A stretch of 64,000 bases of DNA from Ananas comosus (taxonomy: Eukaryota; Streptophyta; Magnoliopsida; Poales; Bromeliaceae). The translations under genes and the position numbers were made by a program. The stretch covers positions 1,227,866 through 1,291,865 of the forward strand of contig NC_033640.1 of the NCBI RefSeq assembly GCF_001540865.1, written 5' to 3'. Below the pieces are notes generated by a model. It did not search any database, was not told where the DNA came from, and saw only the letters and a list, made by a program, of their open reading frames with translations. Position 1 is the stretch's first letter; each line of letters starts with the position of its first letter. Shown here in pieces: positions 1 through 9,550 of the stretch.

Positions 1-150
1 AGGCAAATGATATCGAAAAATCACAAAATTTATTTTCTAGATATTTAAAATACTTTAGATCAAGTCCAATGGAACCGATTGTCGATTCGAAAGTCCCAAC
101 ATCGAAAACGGCTTGGGAGCACTCTGTACTTCCAAAAACATACCNAAGCA
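1..150. mobile_element. Right-hand part of a fold-back MITE, cut by window edge
   Basis: The sequence resembles the right arm of the complete elements at 541-1081 and 55478-56016: the same order of motifs (AAATGATATCGAAAAAT, then a TTTCTAGATATTT-like block, then a GATCAAGTC block, then ATCGAAAACGGCTTGG) appears here. The left arm lies outside the window. One undetermined base is at 145. It ends where the (TA)n(GA)n tract at 161 begins. Confidence 0.6.
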
Positions 151-160
151 TACCAGCCGC

Positions 161-164
161 ACTC

Positions 165-214
<50 letters not shown>

Positions 215-215
215 A

Positions 216-257
<42 letters not shown>
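161..257. repeat. Compound microsatellite (TA)n(GA)n
   Basis: About 20 bases of TA repeats are followed by about 75 bases of GA repeats with a few interruptions. The tract forms the left border of the next fold-back element, and a mirror-image (CT)n(TA)n tract at 487-538 forms its right border. Confidence 0.95.
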
Positions 258-486
258 CTAGGCTCGAATACTATTAATAGCAAAAGGCTCTTTTTGCTAT
301 CAAATTTTTAACTCTTAGATGAAAAATTGTAGGGTTAGAATGATATTTAGTCCCTTAGGGTTAAGTGGTTCCTATTGGGTTATAATATTTAATCTAATGG
401 TTAGAAATGATGAAAGGATTTTGATCCAAAAGCTAAAAACTTGATAGCAAAAAAGACTTTTTGCTATCAATAGTATTCTAGCTCAA
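255..486. mobile_element. Fold-back MITE, about 230 bp, between mirrored microsatellites
   Basis: The left end (GAGCTAGGCTCGAATACTAT and on) is the inverse of the right end (AATAGTATTCTAGCTC), with matching AGCAAAAAG blocks inside both arms. There is no coding potential. The same terminal motif GAGCTAGAATACTAT recurs at 9551, 22190-22205 and 54878-55417, so this is one family. The class of transposase that moved it is not evident, since no clean target duplication can be told apart from the microsatellite. Confidence 0.75.
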
Positions 487-539
<53 letters not shown>

Positions 540-540
540 G

Positions 541-1080
541 AGTCCGGCTACTATACTATCGGTAGCACGGGACCTCCCGTGCTACCAAGTTGTTTTCGAT
601 GATGCGGCTTCCAAATTGATGATCGGCTCCGTTAGACTTGATCTACACTATTAAAAGTATTTGGAAACTAAATTTCATAATTTTTCGATATCATTTATCG
701 ATCAAACAAATAGTCTAAAATTGAACGGCTGAAAATAAAAATCTCACAAAAAATGATGATAAAAGATTTAAATTCAAGATCAGATATACTGATCTTAGTC
801 TAAATAGTGAAAAGAATTTTCTATAAAATTTTTCATCGGATTTGGATTGTTTTACATCGTTAAACTCACAAACACGCCATATCGGCCATTAAAATGGTCA
901 ATTTTGAGATCTTTTGATCACTAGTCAAATGATGTCGAAAAATTATGAAATTTAGTTTCCAAACACTTTTTATAGTGTAGATCAAGTCTAATGAAGCCGA
1001 TCGTCGATTTGGAAGCCGCATCATCGAAAACAACTTGGTAGCACGGGAGGCCCCGTGCTATCGATAGTATAGCAGCTGAA

Positions 1081-1081
<1 letters not shown>
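541..1081. mobile_element. Fold-back MITE, about 540 bp, long inverted arms
   Basis: Arms of about 170 bp are inverted copies: the left arm carries ACTATCGGTAGCACGGG, a CGATGATGCGGCTTCCAA-like block and GACTTGATCTACACTAT, and the right arm carries these in reverse complement, ending at GATAGTATAGCAGCTG. The middle is AT-rich and has no open frame. Microsatellites lie on both sides (487-538 and 1081-1149). Confidence 0.8.
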
Positions 1082-1114
<33 letters not shown>

Positions 1115-1115
1115 T

Positions 1116-1149
<34 letters not shown>
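1081..1149. repeat. Compound microsatellite (CT)n(TA)n
   Basis: CT repeats with two interruptions run into TA repeats. The tract links the element at 541-1081 with the one at 1150-1380. Confidence 0.95.
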
Positions 1150-1380
1150 GAACTAGGCTACTATGCTATTAATAGCACCAAGTCATTGGTGTTACTAAGT
1201 TTTTGGCCATTGGATTAAGAGATGTATGGTTAGGATGATGTGGGCCCTCTAGGGTTGAGTCGGTGGTTGGTTGAATAGTATGATCTAACGGAGGAAAATG
1301 ATCAAAAGGGTAGATCTAACGGCAGAAAACTTGGTAGCACCAAGTGCTTCGTGCTATTAATAGCATACCAACCGGACTCT
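1150..1380. mobile_element. Fold-back MITE, about 230 bp
   Basis: The left arm (GGCTACTATGCTATTAATAG, then AGCACCAAG) and right arm (CTTGGTAGCACCAAG, then GCTATTAATAGCATACC) are inverted. A related copy is at 3177-3410. It is followed by another CT/TA tract at 1376-1400. Confidence 0.7.
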
Positions 1381-1401
1381 CTCTCTATATATATATATAT
1401 A

Positions 1402-1790
1402 AAGTTGAGCTGGAATGCTATCGGTAGCAAGCGGGCTCTGTTGCAATCCATTTGTTTTTTATGATGGAACCTCTAAATCGACGATTGGTACCATTGAACA
1501 TGATTTATACCATTTGAAGCATCTATAAACCAAATTTCATGCTTTTCCGGGCTTAGGGTTTGGTGGGGTGTCGGGGGCGGCAGAGCATACGGACGATGGG
1601 GGTAAGCGGCGGAGAAGGTGCCGGGAGGGAGAACATATAGGTGAGGGGATGGGCACCCGGTATAGCATGCCGTACGGCAAGCGGTGTAGAGAGAGATGGG
1701 TAGCAGAAGGGGTAGGGCGGGAAGAGATCGGCGCGGGTTGGAGAAAGGGGAGAGCGACACATACGCCATTTAGAACTCCCAATTCATGTC
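1402..1790. mobile_element. Half MITE joined to a GC-rich segment
   Basis: 1402-1550 matches the left arm of the element at 54878-55417 (GAGCTGGAATGCTATCGGTA, then a CATTTGTTTT block, then CCATTGAACATGATTTAT). At about 1550 it stops, and a GC-rich stretch of about 230 bp follows with no matching right arm. Short open frames exist on both strands of the GC-rich part, but none resembles a known protein to me. It may be captured or filler DNA. Confidence 0.5.
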
Positions 1791-1803
1791 TTTTTACTGA
1801 TTA

Positions 1804-2191
1804 GGGTTAATTTCATATATGTCCATACAAACATAGTGAATAGCAAATATATACCTACAAATTAAGTTTAACTTTCATATGTTTTTCTTGCAAAAGTCAT
1901 GTTATTTTTAAATATGTCTCTGCCGTTAGAATCCGTTAGAAAAATTTAGTTAACCACAAGTTAAATACTTAAACTTAGTTCTCGACATTTTTGTTATCTT
2001 ATATTATATTATTTGTCATGGCAAAATTGAAAATATAAATAGTTTTCTAATGATTCTCTAACGGTAACAAACTAGAGAGACATATTTGAAAATATTAAAA
2101 CTTTTGCAGGGACAATATATGAAAGTTGAATTTTGTATAAATGTATTTATCATTCACTATATTTGTAGGGATCTGTATGAAATTAATCCAA
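1804..2191. mobile_element. MITE with GGGTTAATTTCATAT ends (uninterrupted copy)
   Basis: The left end GGGTTAATTTCATATATGTC is the inverse of the right end ATGAAATTAATCC. The interior includes TCTGCCGTTAGAATCCGTTA at 1919-1938. The same element occurs again at 3604-5794, where a retrotransposon interrupts it exactly at this point, so this copy serves as the empty-site version. Confidence 0.75.
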
Positions 2192-3176
2192 TAAATTATG
2201 TATACCTTGGTTTATTATATTTTTTTTGTTTATTCGTTTATTACGTAGGATGATGTGGAACATGCAACCACGTGAATCACGTACGCCACACGAATCATAA
2301 TGAATGGCTCTGACCAATCCACGAGGGGAGGAAAAAATCTATAATGCACCAGTTGTATTACTGGCATGATATTTTTAATTACTAAAAATTATTCTTTTAA
2401 ATTCATCCGTCTTATCATGATTAATAAAATAATATTTTTATTATTTTTTTAAAAAAAATAGTATTAGTTTGTTACTGATGATATGGTACAAGTATGACAT
2501 TATAGATTTTCTTTAAAAATTTTAAAAAGTCCTTGTGGAGTCCGGTGGACCCGGTCTACAGACCGAGGTCTCCTCAAAGTCGATCTCTGTCATTCTGCGA
2601 CGAACGTCAAATTGCACCTACATTGTTTAGCTTATTTTTACTTTATCACCTAATAATTAAAAAAAATTTATTTTGTCTCCTTGTGAGTTGACTCTATTTT
2701 ATCTTCGCCTCTACGGTTGAGGGCATGTTGTTTTACTGAAACTGAGCTTCGAATTGAAGTAAACTTTGGATTTAAGTGGAGTTCAAGTGAAACTACTTTT
2801 CCCCCGAGAATTTCAGGTTCGAACAATCCCGCGAGATAAAACACCACTTAACTAAATTGTGAGAATTATAGCTAGGATCGTGCAAAAGCAGCGTTGTTTG
2901 TTTCATAACTATGGAAGTAAAGTTTCTTCAGCTCAGCTATTTGCTTGGGTTGAAGTGCATTTTTCACTTCAATTTTTCGTAGGTTTTAAAAAAATTTTAC
3001 TTTACCATCCTATTTTATATAACATTTTTTGGTAAAATAGAAATTAAACCACAATGGGATAAAATGAAATTGTTTGAATCACATAATGATAAAGTAAAAA
3101 TAAGTTAAATTATAGGAGTAATTTGCTGAAGTTTATTTTTTTTGAATATATTTAATTTATAAATATAGATAATAAT
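2192..3176. other. Intergenic, no gene seen
   Basis: AT-rich DNA with scattered homopolymer runs. Parts of it (about 2700-3120) have the low-complexity look of old transposon remnants. I find no coding frame or RNA gene here. Confidence 0.6.
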
Positions 3177-3410
3177 GGAACTAGGTTGGAATACTACCAA
3201 TAGCACTAAGCTATCGGTGCTATTAGGTTTTCGGCCCTTGGATGAAGGAATGTACAGTTAGCATGCTGTGAGCCCTCTAGGGGTTGAATAAGTTGTTGGT
3301 TGAAAAGCATAATCTAACGGGTGAAAATAGTAAAGGGGGTTAAATCTAACAGTGAAAAACTCATTAGTATTAAGCGCTTGGTGTAATCGATAGAATCCCA
3401 GCTGGACTCG
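3177..3410. mobile_element. Fold-back MITE, about 230 bp, related to 1150-1380
   Basis: The left arm starts GAACTAGGTTGGAATACTAC and the right arm ends ATCGATAGAATCCCAGCTGG. Internal AGCACTAAG and CTTGGTG blocks are inverted. No microsatellite borders this copy. Confidence 0.65.
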
Positions 3411-3717
3411 ATTCTGATGATAATAATAATACATATAAATGGATCCTAAATAGCAGAGTCATCGCACGTGATACGCAATTGGGACAACCGGGTACATGCA
3501 ATAACTTTTTTATGATGCGATGGGCAAGATGTACGGCTAAGAAGGAATGGGGACACAATTGCGCTTTCGTCCATTCATGAATAGATATATAAAGATATAG
3601 AAAGGGTTAATTGCATATAGGTCTTCGTAAATATAGTGAATTATAAGTATATTTTTGTAAAGTTCAATTTTTATAAGTTATCCCTACAAAAGTTCTAATA
3701 TTTTCAGATATGTCCCT

Positions 3718-4053
3718 TGATACGGTCCGACCGTATCAATAGGGATAACCGATCACTTCGAGGGGATCGAACCTCCTAAAGAATTGATAAGTAGAGAAGT
3801 AGAGAGAAGAGGTAGAAAGAAAAGACAAGATATGAGGGAAAAGAGATAATATTACTTTTTTTTTATTTCTTGTAACTATGGGTTACATTATATAGAGTCC
3901 AAATCCTTAAACTACTCCTAATCATACCTAATAAATCTATTCCCAAACAAGATAACTGCCTATTCCTAAATATATTCCTAAATAACAAGATATTTAAATT
4001 TGAACTTGTTTATTAAAAGGAAACTATTAAAAAGGAAAGTTGGGGTCGCATCA
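3718..4053 (-). repeat. 3' LTR of the gag-only retrotransposon
   Basis: 336 bp beginning TGATACGGTCCGACCGTATC on the + strand and ending GTCGCATCA. Its first 20 bases include an 8-bp palindrome pair (GATACGGTCCGACCGTATC). It differs from the other LTR by a few substitutions and a one-base change in a T run. Confidence 0.93.
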
Positions 4054-4068
4054 TCTCCTCCGCCCTCG
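4054..4068 (-). promoter_or_regulatory. Polypurine tract
   Basis: On the - strand CGAGGGCGGAGGAGA directly abuts the 3' LTR, the expected place for plus-strand priming. Upstream codons in one frame read like the last residues of a Ty3/gypsy Pol (EDK then FEGGG), which suggests that the 3' part of a full-length parent was kept. Confidence 0.75.
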
Positions 4069-4083
4069 AAAGCCACCTTGTCC

Positions 4084-5139
4084 TCAAGGTGGAAAATCCT
4101 CAAGCTTGTCTAATCCTTTTATATCATCTTCTCTATTTTCATCAGGTTCGGCCTCGATCAAAAATAGTTGCTTTGATTTGCATCGATGTCCGGGTCTATA
4201 TTTTTCATCACAATTGTAGCAAAGGCCTTGATCTCTTCTTACTTTCGCTTCAGCCGGTGTGAGGCGCTTTATAGGTGGAAGCGTCTCATTAGACATTGGT
4301 GTTGTAGAGGCAGACAAAAGAGAAGGCTTAGAATTTATAATACGATGTTGAGCTATCAACTTTTCCTCTTGTAGACGAGCAAGACCGATGGCTGCTGACA
4401 TAGAAGTTGGTCGGAAGGCTCGGACATCATGCTTTAGGTCCTCCCTCAGCCCACTAACGAAGCAACTTATGAAAAATGCCTCAGTTAGTCCTGAAGTGCG
4501 ATTGGCTAGCATTTCGAATCGAGCTTGATAGTCACGAACACTCTGAGTAGGTCCTTGTTGTAATTTTGATAATTCACCCATATAGTCTTCATACATGGTT
4601 GGACCAAAACGAGTGCAGAGTGCTTCTACGAAATTCGTCCACGCTACAACTCCACTGCTTTTCTCAAACCATTGAAACCATTGCAATGCTTCCTTCTCCA
4701 TATGGTACGATGCAAGTGGAACTTTTTGCGCATCCAGTATTTGATTAAATTTAAAGAATTGCTCTGCTCGATACACCCATCCAGTTGGATCCTCGCCCTC
4801 AAATCGGGGAAACTCCAGTCTTGTGACACGAGGTATCACCATCATAGAGTTCTCCATAGTAGGAATCAATGTTCCTTCCTTGAAGGGAGTAGGAAGAAGG
4901 GGACGACTTTTATCGGAACTTGCGGCGGATGTATCTTCGGACGGTGCTTGCGGTCGCACATCTATCTTTGTATTCATAGCGATAATTAAATTTTTAAGAT
5001 CGTTAATAGAATCGCTAATGGACCTTACCTCGGTCTCCAGTTTGTTCAATCGAGTATCAACGTTGTTCATTTCCTCCCGTCGTACAAACTCCCCGTCTAT
5101 CCTTCGTAAGGATTCTTTTTTTGCTCGAGTTAGGACCAT
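4084..5139 (-). CDS. Retrotransposon Gag polyprotein (Ty3/gypsy type)
   Basis: The frame codes for 351 aa without a break and would form the capsid-like particle that packages the element's RNA in the cytoplasm. Residues 1-60 hold a charged, coiled-coil-like start (RLNKLETEVRSISDSINDLK). Residues about 105-250 match the retrotransposon Gag capsid fold: WVYRAEQFFKFNQI, ALQWFQWFEKS, TQSVRDYQARFEML and FVSGLREDLKHDVR are typical blocks. Residues about 310-325 contain an atypical zinc knuckle, CYNCDEKYRPGHRC, as usual in this plant lineage. The ATG lies only 4 bases past the primer-binding site. The frame ends at a TGA inside a small hairpin, after which only remnants of the Pol end remain. No frameshift or stop suggests that the protein may still be made. 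Confidence 0.9.
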   Translation of the reverse strand: MVLTRAKKESLRRIDGEFVRREEMNNVDTRLNKLETEVRSISDSINDLKNLIIAMNTKIDVRPQAPSEDTSAASSDKSRPLLPTPFKEGTLIPTMENSMMVIPRVTRLEFPRFEGEDPTGWVYRAEQFFKFNQILDAQKVPLASYHMEKEALQWFQWFEKSSGVVAWTNFVEALCTRFGPTMYEDYMGELSKLQQGPTQSVRDYQARFEMLANRTSGLTEAFFISCFVSGLREDLKHDVRAFRPTSMSAAIGLARLQEEKLIAQHRIINSKPSLLSASTTPMSNETLPPIKRLTPAEAKVRRDQGLCYNCDEKYRPGHRCKSKQLFLIEAEPDENREDDIKGLDKLEDFPP

Positions 5140-5143
5140 ACAA

Positions 5144-5155
5144 GCTCTAATACCA
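5144..5155 (-). promoter_or_regulatory. tRNA-iMet primer-binding site
   Basis: On the - strand this reads TGGTATTAGAGC, one mismatch from the TGGTATCAGAGC complement of the plant initiator tRNA-Met 3' end. It lies two bases from the LTR edge, the usual spacing. Confidence 0.85.
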
Positions 5156-5157
5156 AA

Positions 5158-5492
5158 TGATACGGTCCGACCGTATCAATAGGGATAGCCGATCACTTCG
5201 AGGGGATCGAACCTCCTAAAGAATTGAGAAGTAGAGAAGTAGAGAGAAGAGGTAGAAAGAGAAGACAAGATATGAGGGAAAAGAGACAATATTACTTTTT
5301 TTTATTTCTTGTAACTCTGGCTTACATTATATAGAGTCCAAATCTTTAAACTACTCCTAATCATACCTAATAAATCTATTCCCAAACAAGATAACTGCCT
5401 ATTCCTAAATATATTCCTAAATAACAAGATATTTAAATTTGAACTTGTTTATTAAAAGAAAACTATTAAAAAGGAAAGTTGGGATCGCATCA
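5158..5492 (-). repeat. 5' LTR of the gag-only retrotransposon
   Basis: 335 bp, same ends as the copy at 3718-4053. Since gag reads on the - strand, this copy is upstream and would hold the promoter; the segment TTACATTATATAGAGTCC is common to both copies. Confidence 0.93.
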
Positions 5493-5794
5493 TCCCTGCC
5501 GTTAGAATCCGTTAGAAAAGTTTAGTTAATCATAGGTTAAATACTCTACCCCGATTAATTTTTGACATTTTTGTCCCTCTTATACTATACTGTTATAACT
5601 TTTAGAAGGCACATATTTGTGATAGCAAAATTGAAAATATAAACAGTTTTTTAATGGTTATCTAACGATAACAAACCAGAGGGACATATATGAAAACATT
5701 AGGACTTTTGCAGGAATAATTTATGAAAGTTGAATTTTATAGGGATATATTTACAATTGACTATATTTTGCGGGGACTTGTATATAATTAAACC

Positions 5795-6230
5795 ATGTAG
5801 ATAATACTAGTAACCAACCTCTGTAATGCATGATATTATAATAATATTTTAAAATTAATATTATTTAATTTTTAATATTATAAGTTATATATAACATAAT
5901 TTTTATTAATATTAATAAATAAAAATTAATTTTTTTTGAAGTTGAAAAAAAATGATAAAATATTTTGATGTTTTATGTTGTTTACATAACACTAAAATCT
6001 CTTTTCTATTTTGAGTTTAAAACTAAAAAACAATCTCATTAATTAATATGAAAGAATTTGAATATCAAATTTTACATTAACTTGTGTCATTTTTTTAAAG
6101 GTTATCTGTATTTAATTATTATGGATCATTAAGTTATTCAAATTCATATAGTAACCTATATTGAAAAAGTGAAAAGTTTTTAAAATTTAAATAATTTTTT
6201 TTTTTTATAACTAATTGACAATGGCTATCA
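5795..6230. other. Intergenic AT-rich stretch, no gene seen
   Basis: Very AT-rich (long runs of A and T), with no frame, repeat structure or RNA gene that I can support. Confidence 0.6.
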
Positions 6231-6239
6231 ATTTTACAT

Positions 6240-8602
6240 GGCCTTTTTGCATAAAAAATCCACTTATTTTGGGCTTTTGCAAAACCGGGTCACCTTTTTC
6301 GTTTTTGCAGATTCGGTCCGCTTTTTCAGCAAACTGACCAAAATACCCTTATTACTTTTTCTCTTTCCTCTTTCTCTCTCCTCTTCGTTTCTGTCGTTCT
6401 TTTTTTTTTTTTCTCGCCGAAAAAAAAAAGGCGGACCGTCGCCTTCTTCTTCACCGTCGCCTCCCTCCTCACCATCCTTCTTCACCGTCGCCCCCCTCCT
6501 CACCCTCCTCTCCACCGCCCGCGACCCCCTCCTCCTCTCCTCCGCCGCCGCGGACCCCCAGCCCGATCCCGTCGCCGCGCAGCCAGCGGCCGCTGTGAAC
6601 GGGTCGGGCTTGGATGACGAGTAAGAGCAAGGGGAAGCCAAGCGGCAGGGCGCAGGTGAGGACGGCGAAAGCCCAACCGCGCCGGCAACTAGCGTCGGCG
6701 TGTTCTTCTCCGTCGGCGCTGCCCTTACTCGCGCTGCCAGAACGCCGAGCATGCGCTCTGCTTCTCTCCACGACGAAAGTCGGAGCCGCGCCAGTCGCGG
6801 ACCCCCCGCCCGATCCCGTCGGCCTGGCGCGCGCAGCGGCCGCGGCAAACGGGGTCGGACTGTTTTTTTATTTTAACTGCACATCTTTAACAGATATTTC
6901 ATCTGCTGTCTCCTCTTGTTGCACTGTTTTCTTCTCTTGTTGCACTGTTTCTTCTCTTAAAAGAGGAGAAACAGTGCACAAGAGCGAGATAACAGTGCAA
7001 CAAGAGGAGAAGCGAGTATAAATATCTCTTAAATGAGTAGCAGTTTTAAGATAAATGGGTGGCAGTTTTTTTTTTTTCCTTGTGCACTATTTCCTCTTAT
7101 GTTACACTATTTTTATTTTAAATCTACACATCTTTAACAGATATTTAACTGCTCTCCTCTTGTTGCACAATGCTTTCTCTTGTTCAGCTGTTTTGCTCTA
7201 AAGATAAGGATGAGAAACAGTACAACAAGAGGAAAAACAGTCAACAAGAGAGAAGCAGTATAAATATCTCTTAAATGAGTGCGAGTTTGAGATAAATGGG
7301 TGCAGTTTTTTTTGCTTGCTTGCACCTATTCCCTCTGATTACACTATTTTTTATTTTAAACTAGCACTCTTTAACATATATTTATACTTTGCTCTGCCTC
7401 TCGTTGGCACTGTTTCTCCTCTTTAAAGAGGAGAAACAGTGCAACAAGAGGAGAAACTGCAATAAGAGGAGAAGTCAGTATAAATATCTCTTAAATGAAG
7501 TGCAGTTTAAGATAAATGGTCTGTAGTTTTTTTTCTTGTTGCATTCCATTTCTCCCTCTTCTTATAACTATTTTTTATTTTAAACTATAATCTTTAAGAG
7601 GGAAACAGTGCAACAAGAGGAGACGTGCAACAAAGGAGAACAGTTAAATATCTCTTAAATGGTGGCATGTTTAAGCATAAAAATAGTGTAACAAGAGGAG
7701 AAATGATGCAACAAGAGAGAAACGGTGCAACAAGAAGGAGAAACATGCAAGCTTTCATTTAATAGAGTGAATTTTTTATCTTAGTGGGTGCAGTTTATAT
7801 CTGAAAGAGTGGCAATAAGAAGAGAAGACAGTGTAATACTTCAAAGAGTGTAATTTTTATTTAAAAAGTGTAATTTTTATTTTAAAGCTGCAGTTTACAT
7901 CTTAAGTAGTGCAACTTGTAATTTTTTTGTAGTTAACGATACAATTTCATGTTCATCCTTTTTTTTTATATAATTTTTTATCTTTATTTTTTTTCTGTTT
8001 TTTTTTTGTCACCCTCTCTGTCAATAGCCACGGTGTCGGTGACGACGCCGCTAAAGACCCCCACTCCGAGGCTGCAGCGCGGCAATGATCTCCACGGTGT
8101 CGGCGTCGGTGTCGGCGAAGATGCATCGTCGTCGGAGGCAGCAGAGAAGGAGGGAGAATGAGAGACGGGAAGGGCAGGGAAGAGCGAGAGAGGCGCCGTC
8201 GTCGGAAACTGTGGAGGAGAGTCAGAGAAGAAAAGAAAAGAAAAATGCAAAAAAAAAAAGTCACAGCCCAGCCTTAGGGGGATCGGAGGCGAGGAAGGTG
8301 GGGGCGCCGGCGGCGACGCCGCTCTGTCTTCGCCGCTCTCTGGGAAGAGAAAAAAAAAGAACGAGAAAAAAAAGAGAAAAGAAAAGGGTATAAGGGCACC
8401 TCCGCTCCGCCTTCGCCGCTCTCTGGGAAGAAAAAGAAAAAAGAACGAGAGAAAAAAAGAGGAGAGAGAAAGAGGAAAGAGAAAAAGGTATAAGGGTATT
8501 TTGGTCAGTTTGCTGAAAAAGAGGACCGAATCTGCAAAAGCCAAAAAGATGGCCCGATTTTGCAAAAGCCCAAAATAAGTGGATTTTTTATGCAAATTGG
8601 CC
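6240..8602. mobile_element. Mutator-like element (non-autonomous), 2363 bp
   Basis: Terminal inverted repeats of well over 100 bp start GGCCTTTTTGCATAAAAAAT at the left and end ATTTTTTATGCAAATTGGCC at the right; they stay similar through the GCAGATTCGGTCC block and the GGTCAGTTTGCTGA block. The element is flanked by a perfect 9-bp duplication ATTTTACAT (6231-6239 and 8603-8611). A 9-bp duplication with long inverted ends is diagnostic of the Mutator superfamily. No transposase frame is present. Two GC-rich blocks (about 6430-6870 and 8030-8330) could be captured host gene pieces (Pack-MULE), but I recognise no protein in them. Confidence 0.88.
6870..7700. repeat. Degenerate tandem fold-back units inside the MULE
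   Basis: About four units of roughly 240 bp repeat the order: CTCTTGTTGCACTG motif, its inverse CAGTGCAACAAGAG, then TATAAATATCTCTTAAATGA, then AGATAAATGGGTG. Each unit can fold on itself. Copies decay towards the right. Confidence 0.75.
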
Positions 8603-8611
8603 ATTTTACAT

Positions 8612-9290
8612 TAATTTTTAACAATTCTTTTGAAAGTTGTATATATTTAATTATTATGGGTCATTGGGTTATTCAAATTAATATAGTAACCTATATTAAG
8701 AAAGCAACAAGTTTTTCGTTTGGTTCGAGTATAAGTAATAATTGTTTATTATAAGGATAGATACAAATTCAGGTATAAGAAAGAACCAGACCAATTTTGC
8801 ATTTGAATTTTATGAGGGCAAGTTTACCACCATATTTAGAAGGTAACGTATTTACTTATTTATATCAAGGCAAACAATGAAACCTAAAAAACTAGTTACA
8901 CTAACATCTAGTTATATCGGCGTCTAGTTACACCAAAATAAACAAAAAAAATGATTGAATTCAACTTTTAGGCTGCTTAGTTATATCAAAAGATACAATA
9001 AAAAAAACTATACTTCTGGAGAACTCAAACACTATTATACTTGAGTTATATTGGATCTACAGATTCGTTAATTCAAATACTCCCTAACTTGATGTAAGAT
9101 ATCCAACTTATACATATAAAATTTTCTATATAGAAGTTTGAATATAGATACTAAAAACACTGATCTTGAGTCTAGCAAAAATTCTCAAGTCAAACTCAAG
9201 AAGGAGCGTTAAAAATAAAAGCGACAATATTTTTTAATAGTTTAAGCTTTTATATAACAATAATTATTTCACATCATTTAATAGAAAAGT
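8612..9290. other. Intergenic, no gene seen
   Basis: AT-rich DNA. Around 9180-9290 it has a weak likeness to the TRIM-like LTR at 24106-24185 (AGCTTTTATATAACAATAATT then TTTCACATCATTTAA). Nothing codes. Confidence 0.5.
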
Positions 9291-9299
9291 GCTTTAGAT

Positions 9300-9480
9300 T
9301 TTGTTAAGCTGCTAATAATTTAGTGGTAAGATGCATGATAGTTGATCTTTAGGTCAGGAGTTCGAGTCTCTGTGTGTGTTGAAGTTTGGAGCTCATGCTT
9401 TAGTTCTTCGTACAAATGGGGGATTGAACCTCCGACCTTAAAGTCAACACTTGAGTATCTTCCCACTTAATAATTAGTGG
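9300..9480. repeat. Inverted pair of tRNA-like sequences
   Basis: The left arm has AATTTAGTGGTAAGA (like a pol III A box) followed 40 bases later by AGGAGTTCGAGTCTC (like a B box). The right arm holds a diverged copy of the same segment in reverse (GATTGAACCTCC, then ACTTAATAATTAGTGG). The same arrangement recurs at 10250-10445 and about 13367-14275. Confidence 0.6.
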
Positions 9481-9550
9481 CTTGATTTGTTTTAAATTAA
9501 ACTAACTAATTTTTAATTTGAATTATCTGTAGAGATGGAAAATTGAGAGT

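Larger units (their letters stand above)
3718..5492 (-). mobile_element. Gag-only LTR retrotransposon (TR-GAG type), 1775 bp
   Basis: Two near-identical direct repeats (336 and 335 bp, TG...CA ends) enclose a 1.1-kb interior with a single long frame for Gag on the - strand. The insertion is flanked by a perfect 5-bp duplication TCCCT (3713-3717 and 5493-5497). A primer-binding site for initiator tRNA-Met lies next to the 5' LTR, and a purine-rich tract lies next to the 3' LTR. No protease, reverse transcriptase, RNase H or integrase is present, so mobility would depend on an autonomous relative. The LTRs differ at only a handful of sites, which points to fairly recent insertion. The layout agrees with published plant TR-GAG elements. 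Confidence 0.9.
3604..5794. mobile_element. MITE split by a retrotransposon insertion
   Basis: The left part 3604-3717 and right part 5493-5794 together match the element at 1804-2191, including terminal inverted GGGTTAATTGCATAT and TATAATTAAACC. The retrotransposon at 3718-5492 sits between the motifs ATATGTCCCT and TCCCTGCCGTTAG, which are continuous in the other copy. Confidence 0.8.

Noticed and set aside
1568..1804. 78-codon + strand frame in the GC-rich segment
   Set aside because: It shows no family likeness, overlaps equal-length frames on the other strand, and adjoins a truncated MITE.
6264..6848. 194-codon open frame on the - strand (and overlapping + strand frames)
   Set aside because: It lies across the terminal repeat and GC-rich block of the Mutator-like element; the long frames reflect GC-richness and low-complexity Arg/Glu/Gly runs, not a protein family.
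7984..8604. 206-codon open frame on the - strand
   Set aside because: It begins in the inverted terminal repeat and consists largely of Phe/Leu and Ser/Pro runs from T-rich and CT-rich DNA.
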